Source: Rutpela maculata
Taxonomy: Eukaryota > Arthropoda > Insecta > Coleoptera > Cerambycidae
Assembly: GCA_936432065.2 (NCBI GenBank)
Contig: OW386285.2
Location: forward strand, 407,480,547 to 407,544,546
DNA length: 64,000 nt
Direction: 5' to 3'
Below, in pieces: positions 9,553 to 19,341 of the stretch; the stretch's first letter is position 1; the number at the start of each line of letters is the position of its first letter. A program made the position numbers and the translations under genes. Under the pieces are notes generated by a model. That model had not been told where the DNA came from. It did not search any database and saw only the letters and a list, made by a program, of their open reading frames with translations.

Positions 9553-12049
9553 GCCTATAAAATATATACTTAGTGCTGATATTCAAGTACTAAGAAGCTA
9601 TAGAAAAACAATACTTGCTCTATTATCGTTAGAAACTAATTAAGCTCACCTAATATTATTATTATCTGTTGAAATGCTATAGTAGAGGAAAATAAAACAA
9701 ACAAATTAATGAGTTTACTTGATGCTGTATCTCTTGATAAAAAATTATATGAATTAATGTAAGTTCATTGAAAACATTTTTCTAATTTGCATCAATATTA
9801 TAAAGTCTTATATAATATTAAAGATGGATGATACCATATTCAAAAAAGGAATAAGTTATAGCTAGATATTTGATAGATTTAATATTATCAGCCTAGGTCT
9901 AATAAGAACTTGTATGTCATTAATATTTTTGAAAGTTATTACAAAATATGATAGTTCGAAATTACTTTGTAATATTATATTTTAATGTACCTAAAAGTAT
10001 AATATACTACTACTAATACTCTAGTCATGATTATTTGATCCTGATTACTGATCACATATTCATATATTATTATTATTACTATGCGTACCTATGCTTAATA
10101 AACCTTCTCAAATTAATGAAATTTCAATTTGTATATTTTTTTTTAAGTTATACGAGACTTTCTATAGCATATTTCATTTTGTTTCGATGAAAATTGGGTA
10201 AAGAAAATGCATTTTTGAAAATTGAAAAAAATACACTTTTTTGAAAAAAAATTGAACTTTATCCCCTTAAAGTACCGAAAAGAACCTACAATAAAAAGAA
10301 GTGGCGCACAATGCCTCCTTGATACTTGACGAGGAATTAAGAAAAATTTATTTCGTCCGCCATCTTTGACCGTTCTATTTGAGTTACAGCGTCCGGGTTT
10401 GGTGCATTATCTTTGAAATTAGTGTTATTTTTGCCAACTTTGGTGAAATTACTCCTTCTTATCGAAAAGATAATCAATTTAGACTTTTTCGGCCGTTTTT
10501 GGTGATTACTATTTTTTTCCAAGATCGCGGAATGACCTATACATATTGGACGGACAGGTCTATATTTTTTAAGAATTTTATTTCAAATAAGCCAGTATTT
10601 TTAAAATTTTCATCCGATTACTAGTACAAGATATACATATTAAGCAAATATGTATGGTATAACTTCTAACGCACCAGGAATTCTTGGACGCAAATATTTT
10701 TCTCGTAATCAGAAGGCCATAATACAGAAGAAACAACAATAAAATTTGCAGTGAAATGTTGTCGCTGAAAAAAATTGAATTAAAACGATTCGACTGTAGT
10801 CTATGTAATGAAGACAGAAATAGTGTAAATATTTCGTGCAAAGGCGAGATTATCTCCCCCCCCCCCATCTTTCAGGTTGCTGAGCACGATCCAAGTGGTG
10901 GGAGAAGTTTTTCTCCGTTGCAACTCCCTGAAACGACCAAAAGCCACCCTTTTTATGGATCTCTTTATGTGTTCATATATAGACGGCTCTGGGGAGTGAT
11001 TTATCAACGGGTTATACTTGAAATAACAAGAAAGGGGGTTACAGAGTAAGTGAAATCCAGACAGCAGGCCTAGGGGTTGATTAAATCCTCCCGAGGGGTG
11101 GAAAATCATTATATTATAAAATCACATATCCCCCCACTTTCGGGGTCACTGATCACGGGACAAATATTCATTTTTAGCCCCAACCCCTCCTCATCGCTCA
11201 AACGGGCAGAAATCACCAGAAAGCATGCTATCCAGGACTTACAGGGTTTTCGACACATGATCGTTATTCCTGTACTATTAAGCCTGTTCAGAGTAATGTT
11301 TGTACACGTATAAAAAAAGAAAAACCATACATATAATATATAAGGGAAACATATTGGGAATCGTTTTCGATGGTTTTTTTTTCAATTTTAATAGGAAATA
11401 ATATGAAGACTAGTTACTCCTACAGCAGAGAATAATCGACATTGATACAGTAGAACTTTCAACTTTCTAGGCCAGTTATCCTAATTCACTCCATTTTTTT
11501 ATTCGATTTTTTCTATGGTTCTCTCTATGATGTCGTCTAGGAAAAGTTTTATATAATTCTCGATATTTTTCGCAACTTTAATTTTAATTTTAAAGGCACG
11601 CTGATAAAAAACTGAAACACGCTGTGTATAATGTGATACATCAAAACCAGTAACGTCAGAAAGTAATTTCACCTTTGCTTGCCGAGAAGGTAGAAAAAAA
11701 GATACATTAAATTAAGTATCCATTAGAATTCGTTACGCACTCAAAGGCCTGCTTCGCTTATTTATGGAAAATGTGTGCCTATGTTCAAAGTTGAAAGTTT
11801 CCAAATGTATGCCATAAAAATATATTCCCCCTTTATGCGGTCAGGTGATTTTAAAAGGTTATTTTATTATTTTTAAATTTTATTCCCTAATATGAGAAAT
11901 GTATTCATTACTTAATGTAAGGATATACATATATTATGTCTTCCTAATATTTTGATGTAATAAATGTATGTTTAGAAAATGAGTACTTTGCCATTATATG
12001 GAGAGATTCCTTATTCTGCGCGGTCCCGAAAGTAAAAAATCCTACTACT
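9553..12049. other. No recognised gene; homopolymer C tract
   Basis: About 2.5 kb without a protein family I recognise. An 11-C run lies at 10856-10866. Short overlapping frames on both strands at 10.3-11.3 kb look random. Two GC-richer blocks (10855-10890 and 11125-11160) share a loose C-rich then CTTTC..CTGA.CACG pattern and may be copies of a dispersed repeat. Confidence 0.45.
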
Positions 12050-12561
12050 GTGCAAGGCCTGCGGCCAATCAGTTTATTATCTGTTTTGTCAAAAATACTA
12101 TAGAAAATTGTACATGAAAAAATCGTTAATTATTCAAAATCGCATAAAGTCATTTCCTTACATCAATCTGGCTTTCGTAAAACTCACAGCACCACCACTA
12201 CGATGCGTAATCTTTGTGATAATATTAAGGCGTTCGATAGAGGCATGACAGTTGTCTCAATATCACCCGATTAATAGTCTTTTACAGACTTGATGCAAAT
12301 TCAGTTGCGTTTTTAAATCTTACTTATGCAACTGTCGCGCGTCGTCAGTCAGTATCTGTGTCCCCAGCCCAACAAATTTTATCACGTGTTCCGCAAGGAT
12401 CCATTCAGGGACCACTGTTATTTGTAATCTGTACAATTGATTACAAATTAATCGCTCTTACTTGTAGTTATATGCTGATGACACGCAGCTCCTCTTTGCT
12501 TTTTTTCCATAACAGCTAGATTGCCAACACCTTGTTGAACGATTCTATTTGCAGTTATTCT
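12050..12561 (+). pseudogene. Non-LTR reverse transcriptase, 5' part, decayed
   Basis: The order of motifs is RPISLLSVLSKIL (~12063), HQSGFRKTHSTTTTM (~12163), KAFDRGMTVVS (~12228), RVPQGSIQGPLLF (~12387-12425) and YADDTQLLF with the catalytic YADD at 12471-12482. Stops and indels interrupt it. The reading stops where a foreign fragment is inserted at 12575 and resumes at 13515 in the same protein. Confidence 0.8.
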
Positions 12562-12609
12562 AAGAAAGATAATTAGACGACCTGGTTGGTCATTTAAGGA
12601 TTTTGGAGC

Positions 12610-13130
12610 TAATCCAATTTCCACTGACTCACTGACTGACTGCCCGTTTGATGTACTGATTGAAAGCCGTCAGGCGAGCAAGGTCGAAGTACTGCGATTG
12701 GAGAAAGAGTCACACATCTGGTACACAGATGGATCCAAGATGGACGAAGGGGTTGGTGTGGGCGTAGCAGGGCCTAAACGCAGGCTATCTAGAACCCTTG
12801 GTAACATCCCAACCTTCTTCCAGGCAGAAATGTATGCTATAGATCTGTGTGCCGAGGCACTCTAAGAACAAACAGAGGCACTCTAAGAACAAAGATCTAT
12901 ATACTTTCAGATAGCCAAGCGGCACTAAAGGCTCTCAGGTCCTTCGAGTCTAAAATTGCCTGGGAATGCAGACAATCCCTGAAACAACTGAAAAAAAAAA
13001 AAAACAACAAGGTTAACTTGATATGAGTGCCAGGGCATGAGGGAATAGAGGGAAACTAATTAGCTGACAGCCTGGTAAGAAAAGGGTTCGACCCGAATCG
13101 TTCTGAGGCTTATCTAAGGAACACATCAAG
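12610..13130 (+). pseudogene. RNase H domain of a non-LTR retrotransposon
   Basis: All four RNase H signatures are visible: HIWYTDGSKMDEG with Asp (~12710-12750), FFQAEMYAIDLCAEAL with Glu (~12820), YILSDSQAALKAL with Asp (~12900) and VPGHEGIEGN with His (~13030). These are followed by LADSLVRKG. Stops lie at the 21-bp tandem duplication (12854-12874 and 12875-12894, GAGGCACTCTAAGAACAAA) and in the His motif. It belongs to an R1/I/Jockey-type element different from the host RT. Confidence 0.8.
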
Positions 13131-13312
13131 TTTAATGTTTTATTGCTTAATGTTCAATTAGAAACCCTAAAATAAAATAATAATGCAATTAGCTCTGAAA
13201 GTTAAATGGAAAACGATCTACTCACCCTCCATTCCAATTCAGAAATTGAACAAATTTGTATAATTTTACGAGACGCCATCAAAAACGAGCTACTCAGTCG
13301 ACGCCACTAATC

Positions 13313-13333
13313 AGAGAGAGAGAGAGAGAGAGA
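13313..13333. repeat. AG dinucleotide microsatellite
   Basis: About 10.5 AG units inside the inserted non-LTR fragment. Confidence 0.95.
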
Positions 13334-13514
13334 AATCGGGGGGATTCGTTTCATGCGTGGCCAGTAGAGCATTTAGTGAGCTATGTCGGAGACATCTAGG
13401 AGGGAATTACCCTTACTACCCATATGAGCTTACAGGGAACCTCTATAATTTGCTACCGGATTTTATTAAAATTAAGCTGAGTTGTAACAATCCAACTAGG
13501 AGTCGTTACACTAC

Positions 13515-14091
13515 AAGAAAGATAATTTAAAAATTAATCCAAACAACAGTTGCATTTCTGTTCAGTTAAAAAAATAGAAGAAAATTTCTAAAAGCGTGAC
13601 TCATCCTAGTTATAGATGATGTAAATATTAAATTTTCAGATCACGCAAATAATCTTGGTGTTTCTTATATCAAAATTTATTGCAAACAATTTATGCCAGA
13701 ATGAAATTATTATATTCAAATAGACTGATTTTAAATTTAAAAATGTGAAAAAAATGTGTTAATCACTTGTATTGTCCATTTTTAACTACTGTAATATACC
13801 ATGTCACCCATGTTTAGACTAAACTGTAAAAATCGTATACAAATAGTCCTAAGCACGTGTTGTCGCTTCATCTTCAACCTATGAAAATACGTGCAAGTAA
13901 CGACGAAATTTATTGAATTGACGTGGTTAAAAATACCACACAGTGAAACTTCATTATCTCAACGGTGTTTCACCTACTCAGCGACAAGATTGTATAATTC
14001 TGCAAAACCTAATATGTGTTTAAGTCTTTATGCCGTTTGCCGTATAATGAAGCAAATGCTAATAGACTGCCAATTCGAATTAACGTCGTAG
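13515..14091 (+). pseudogene. Non-LTR reverse transcriptase, 3' part, decayed
   Basis: The thumb and C-terminal region continue after the insertion: DNLKINPNNSC (~13522), DHANNLGVSY (~13640) and RLNCKNRIQIVLSTCCRF (~13815), then an open piece 13891-14091 ending in FTYSATRLYNSAKP. The last matches the usual C-terminal pattern of a Tyr-Arg-rich segment followed by a short LYN..P motif. Not functional. Confidence 0.7.
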
Positions 14092-15191
14092 AGTAACAAA
14101 TTCAGGTATGTTATGATCTTTGTATACAATTTTCATGTCGTCTCAGAGAAACTCATTGCATATTACAGTTTTAATGTCCTTATTTTTGTATACCTGATCA
14201 AAAATTTTAATAACTTGTTGCTCTAAAATTATAACAAAACATAGTTTAGATAAAATGTAACAGTTTATACACCTTTGGCGACTATCCTATATATAGCGAA
14301 TATTGCCGAATTTAATACAAGTCTACCATGCAATGTTACATATATGCAAAATTTGAAATAAACATCAAGCTTAATTGAAAAATTAATCAACTTACCTGAA
14401 GATTCACTTAAATTATATGAACAATTTTCTCCGAAACAATTACATTTTCTTGTGACTCAATCGCTCAAGAGACGGAAACTACCTGTGTTATGTAATTGTC
14501 GAAGGAGAAAATTGTGAAATATAAAAATTATCGCGATTATAAGAAACATACACACGCACCTACGTACATTTTATATTCAATATCTGAATTCAGTGTGTGT
14601 GAATCGAAATTCTGCGTGCAGAAAAATTTCTACGATGATTATTAAAACTTTTGTTCGGGTATAATATGCCTATTTGATTAATTCGAAAAGCCATAATGAT
14701 CAAAGATACTTCAAATATTTATTGAATTACCGTAAAGTCACAAGAAACCGTCTCCTATTCTGTTACAAAGTAATAATTATGGTTATTATGAATCGAACAA
14801 TTCTTTTATTATAAAAACAACTAACTCTTTCCGGTCAGTAATCAAACCAAAATTATAGGAGTAAAGTCTTTCCGGTATAAAGTTTGGCTTTTAGTTTGTA
14901 AATTTTGTACGGAATTAATTTCATCAAGCAGAACAACAATAGAGAGGATCATAAAATCTCAGCTTGTTGCAGCTTTGCTTTAAAAATATTTAGCTGGGAC
15001 AGGGGCAGTTACAGAAATAAACACAAGATTTATAGTCTAGATACTTGAACTTCACGTTTTAAACAGTTTAATTTAGAGAAGTTCCCCGGAGGTTAACTAA
15101 TTTTTTGATAAATTACTTCCTCACATATTTTTTTGATTATATTATTGGCGTTTCATAAGTAGCTGTATATGCTTCAGCTATATGCTCTAGA
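14092..15191. other. No gene; one hairpin at 14421-14515
   Basis: Non-coding AT-rich sequence. The only structure seen is an inverted repeat: 14421-14445 (ACAATTTTCTCCGAAACAAT...) pairs with 14490-14515 around a 44-base loop. Confidence 0.5.
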
Positions 15192-15342
15192 GATCAAAAC
15201 AATGTGAAGATTAAGCCAAACATACTTTAGTACAATATCGCTAACTAATGTGACACGGGGTATCAAAATTAAGATTATTTTTCAAATTTTTTGCAATAAC
15301 AATGGCGGAAAACCCATTTTATGTTCGACTCGATGTAGACAA
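15192..15342 (+). repeat. Direct repeat copy 1
   Basis: About 150 bp, repeated at 16303-16454 in the same orientation at high identity by eye. Both share the block from GATCAAAACAAT to GATGTAGACAA, including AATGTGACACGG and TTTTTTGCAATAACAATGGC. It is a dispersed-element fragment of unknown type. The sequence between the copies holds no recognised gene. Confidence 0.75.
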
Positions 15343-16302
15343 GCATCATTAAGAAATTATTGTACAAATCGCTAAACTGTTTTTGGGAAATTTATTGATT
15401 TAAAGGATAAGCCCTTTTGATAAAAATATACAATATTGTTTATTTATAGTGGTAGTATCAAATACCCAACATATAACAATAATGCATTCGGAAGTGGTTT
15501 TTGTAAAGAAGGTTATGAACAATGATGACACAATGTGTAAATAAGTCCTTCCTTAATCTCAGATTAAAACCCAAGCTCTATAAAAACAAACAGTTTCTGT
15601 ACCCTTAAGACTTAAAAGTAAAAATCGAATCATTTAAAGTTAGTTTAAACAGTGTTGTACTATCATTTATTGATAGCAATGCAACTAGGTAAATTTCTAG
15701 GTTTTCATTGTAGCAAATAACGTCACGTGACACCTGTTTTTATATTGACACAACACTGTTGGAATGTGACCAAGGATATTAACACATTCAATACACGATT
15801 TCTCTGAAGAAAAAATACATTTCATAGTCATTAAGCAGAGCAGTGATAAAACAGAAAATGTAGAAATACTTTACCTCTATTTATTTTTGGTATGAAATCA
15901 TTAATTTTCAGCAGTTATTCAACAGTTATGAAAAAATTTCTGTAAACAGGGATCCGTAAATCTCTTTTAAGGGAAGAGGACGCCCAAAATTGAGATTTTA
16001 TTTAATATCTCAGGAATTTTGTGCAGCAGTAGATCGAAGACCTTCTATCGATGTCACTTGCAAAAATGTGAAGAAAATCCTGAATTTATTTAAAGAATTT
16101 TGTCTACACACTAAACGGATCTGCGAGAGATGGCATATGCTTCTTTAAGTTCATATTGCTCGAAAATGATTTTTTTGCAATACGATAAGCGTTTTTTGTA
16201 TATTTTTCATCAAGCAATCATATTCCGAAAAGAAAATCATACAAAAGTGCACATGAAAAAGGTTGCGGGAGAAGGAAGCACTTTCTCCATTTTAGACACC
16301 CC

Positions 16303-16454
16303 TGATCAAAACAATATGAAGATTAAACCAAACATACCTTAGTAAAATATCACTAACTAATGTGACACGGAGTATAAAAATTAAGATTATTTTTCAAATT
16401 TTTTGCAATAACAATGGCAGGAAAACTATTTTATGTCCGACTCGATGTAGACAA
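16303..16454 (+). repeat. Direct repeat copy 2
   Basis: Second copy of the 15192-15342 repeat. The left and right flanks of the two copies differ, so this is not a simple local tandem duplication. Confidence 0.75.
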
Positions 16455-16642
16455 ACAAACTTACTCTTAGTGGATAGCATAAAATAATGACCTTTTTCTG
16501 AAATCGATCAAGAATGTCTACTTTTTCGGCGCAATTTCAGATCCCAAAATACGCTATTATAGTATATTAATCCGTTGTCAAGCAACTATCAGAAAACAGT
16601 CCGGGAAAGTTACTTTGCCAGCCTACCGGAGTGTTTCTTATA

Positions 16643-18761
16643 CACTGTGTCCCAGGATAGATGTAACAAGAGGTGTAATGGACCAAAACCATTTTGGAAT
16701 TTTGGAATGGTATTTAGGGATTGAGTCCTGCTTATTATAAAACTAAAGTATACCAAAAATGACTTGATTTGGTATTCTACGTGGTGTTTTATAAGCAAAG
16801 TTATAAAAATCACCACTAATAAAGTACCTTTATTTTTCAAAATATGAAAAAATTCCACGGAGAAATGTTATTTAGAATGCAATTTTATACCTCCATACCA
16901 AATTACAGGAATATAAAATTATTTTTTTGAAACTTCCCATTTTTTGCGAATTAAGAGTTGAATTCATATTTAAAGTTGTGTAGGAGCAAATGTTAAATCA
17001 TCTCAAAAAGGCTATTGGTAAATAAAAAAATTGAATATATGAAATGTAAGAAGGTATAATGTTAATCGAACTAATTGTAAAACAAGAAACAATTACTAAC
17101 AGAAGATTAATGAGGTTTAAAAATTAGAACAAGTAATAAATGTCAAAAACATAACAGATTCACAAACAAATTAATTATTGACCAATACAAAACAATGTTT
17201 TCAATTTTTTTATTATTAGACGTAGCTACCACCCACATCCACACACATTTCGATCCTTCGCCTGAAGTCCTTAAAACTGTTTCGAATATGATCTAACGGT
17301 ATGGAGTTTACGGCATTTGTAATTCTCTGCTTCAATACTGCTACATCGTTAGGAAGTGGTTCAGCGTAAACCAACTGCTTGAGGCGACCCCATAAAAAGA
17401 AATCCAATATTGATAGGTCTGGGGATCTCGCCGGCCACTTGATCGGTCCATTCCTGGCAATCCAATTTTCTCCAAAATTTAAATTCAACCACCAATTAAC
17501 TATTTCTGTGGAGTGGCCAGGGCAACCATCATTTTGAAAATGAACTGAAGACATATCTCTTAAAATATTTAAATGTTCTTCAGAAAATCTTTCAAGAAGC
17601 TGCTGGTTTAACCTTCCCTCAATGAAATAAAGTCCAATAACTCCAACGTGATAAGAAACGGCACACCACACATTCACTTTTTTATAATATTGTCTTCTAC
17701 AATGAATTCTAAAATTTGGATTTTCAGAAGCCCAGAACCGACAATTCAGGGATGAAACAACACCATTGGTTGAATGTGGATTCATCTGAGAAAATTATGA
17801 AATGATGAAAAAATCTCTCTTCCATGATTTTTTCTCCAATGGTCAAACAAAAATCCAACCTACTGCCGTCATCTCCCTCTTCAAGCGTATGTTTATAATT
17901 TGCTTTATATGCCCTAATTTTCTTTGCCTCGTAAATTCTTTGGAGTTCAGACTTGCTAATATTAATAAGAGCTGATCTCTCTCTTAGTGGCATCCTAGGA
18001 TTTTCTATAACAGAGGCATGAGCTATAATAGCCCCAACATTGTCTTCATCATATGCTTTTATTTTTCTTTTCATGTTAAGAACATTACCAGTAGCCAGAA
18101 ACTTTCTAATTATTCTCATAGCCTGAGTACGTGACAAAGCAGTGTTTGGAAATTTCAAATTAAATTGGCTTACCACTTCTCTTAGCGAGTTTTCACCGCC
18201 AATTCCGTAGCATTTCACAATACGCACTGTGAGTACCATTTTCACTTAATTTTTTATGCTTGGTTCGTTAATTTGAAACAGAAATTAAGGATAATTTTGA
18301 CTGCGTTTGACAGATATGTCAATAATAAATGATAAATGTGTATTCACTGCTTTTCTCATAGCCTACTTTTAGCTTCTACATTATTTTAAATATTAATTCA
18401 CAAAAAATAATTTCTATGCAGTTTTAATTGAATGGTTCAAAATAAAATACTAATTTATTGAAAAAATGGGAAGTTTCAAAAAAATAATTTTATATTCCTG
18501 AAATTTGGTATAGAGGTATAAAATTGCATTCTAAATAACTTTTCTTAGTGGAATTTTTTCATATTTTGAAAAATAAATGCACTTTATTAGTGGTGATTTT
18601 TACAACCTTGCTTATAAAACACCCTGTAGAACACCAAATCAAGTCATTTTTGGTATACTTTAGTTTTACAACAAACAGGACTCAATCCCCAAATACCATT
18701 CCAAAATTCCAAAATTTTTGGTCCATTACACCTCTTGTTACATCTATCCTGGGACACACTG
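16643..18761 (-). mobile_element. rosa-type mariner (DD41D) with ~300-bp inverted ends
   Basis: The element is bounded by CACTGTGTCCCAGGATAG at 16643 and, inverted, CAGTGTGTCCCAGGATAG ending at 18761. TA flanks are at 16641-16642 and 18762-18763. The inverted similarity continues about 300 bp inward (16643-16940 against 18455-18761), unusually long for mariner. The transposase lies between, on the minus strand. Total length is 2119 bp. Confidence 0.9.
17216..18245 (-). pseudogene. Mariner-family transposase, DD41D, one frameshift
   Basis: The start is MKMVLTVRIV at 18245. Residues 1-110 are helix-turn-helix-like DNA-binding, and the catalytic domain follows. First Asp in IIFSDESTF; second Asp in FQNDGCPGH; third Asp in SPDLSILDFFLWG. 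Counting gives 41 residues between the second and third Asp, the signature of the rosa group. A frame change near 17775, just after DESTF, joins the N-terminal frame (17724-18245) to the C-terminal frame (17216-17785). Otherwise it is open to GGSYV at 17216. All three catalytic Asp are kept, so it decayed recently. Confidence 0.88.
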
Positions 18762-18784
18762 TATATAAAAGTTACTTTCCCGTC

Positions 18785-19219
18785 CTATTGCAGGAATACT
18801 CCAGGCCAAAGAAAGTTCATCACTTATTCGCCAAAGAAGGCTTCTCGAATTCGAAAAGTCCGACTTAAAGCTGATGAAAGGCGTTTTAACAGGCCACTGC
18901 CCCTTGTGATATCATCTTAAGAATATGGGCAAAGCAAACAACGATACGTGCGGATATTGTGATACTGCAATAGAAACTGCGGAACATATTCTTTGCAAAT
19001 GAAAGATGCTAGTCCGCACTAGGCTACTTAGAAAAGGTGGAATTAACGCCCAAGGACAGGGAAATTAACCCACAGGAAAATCACAAGCTTTGGTAAAAGC
19101 TTGGGAGTCCTAGGCAACAACTAATTGTAGGGTAATTCATAAAAGATCTTTTAGGTCGATGTGAAGAAAGGCTGAAAGACCCGAACGACTCCTCAAACAA
19201 TCTACAATCTATCTATCTA
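18785..19219 (+). pseudogene. 3' end of a non-LTR ORF2: zinc knuckle and microsatellite tail
   Basis: The stretch TGHCPL, stop, YHLKNMGKA (18889-18940) is followed by DTCGYCDTAIETAEHILC (~18948-19005). This is the C-x2-C-x8-H-x4-C finger seen after RNase H in R1/Jockey-like elements. Two in-frame stops (in GHCPL-stop and after ILCK) kill it. The sequence ends in TCTATCTATCTAT (to 19219), a tail like that of the RT at 4.1-6.4 kb. The rosa mariner sits immediately 5'. Confidence 0.75.
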
Positions 19220-19341
19220 TGATTATACCCACATTTTTTCTATTTTTTTATTTGGAGCTGCTACCGACAACTAATGACTGCATACTTGTTAACATCCTTA
19301 ACATCAAGTTATCCTTTAAGACAATGAATATACTTTTTTAA

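Larger units (their letters stand above)
12575..13514 (+). mobile_element. Inserted non-LTR fragment with RNase H, 13-bp target duplication
   Basis: A 940-bp insertion splits the RT relic. The 13-bp AAGAAAGATAATT occurs at 12562-12574 and again at 13515-13527. It is a target-site duplication, and removing one copy rejoins the RT. The insert starts directly in coding sequence (5' truncation), carries an RNase H and has an AG microsatellite (13313-13333) in its 3' half. The region 13350-13510 is unassigned. Confidence 0.8.

Noticed and set aside
10337..11313. Cluster of overlapping frames on both strands near the C tract
   Set aside because: No motif, no codon bias and frames on opposite strands mirror each other. 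Treated as chance frames in slightly GC-richer sequence.
13313..13333. AG run considered as the 3' tail of the inserted LINE fragment
   Set aside because: The 13-bp duplication lies ~180 bp further on, so the run is internal.
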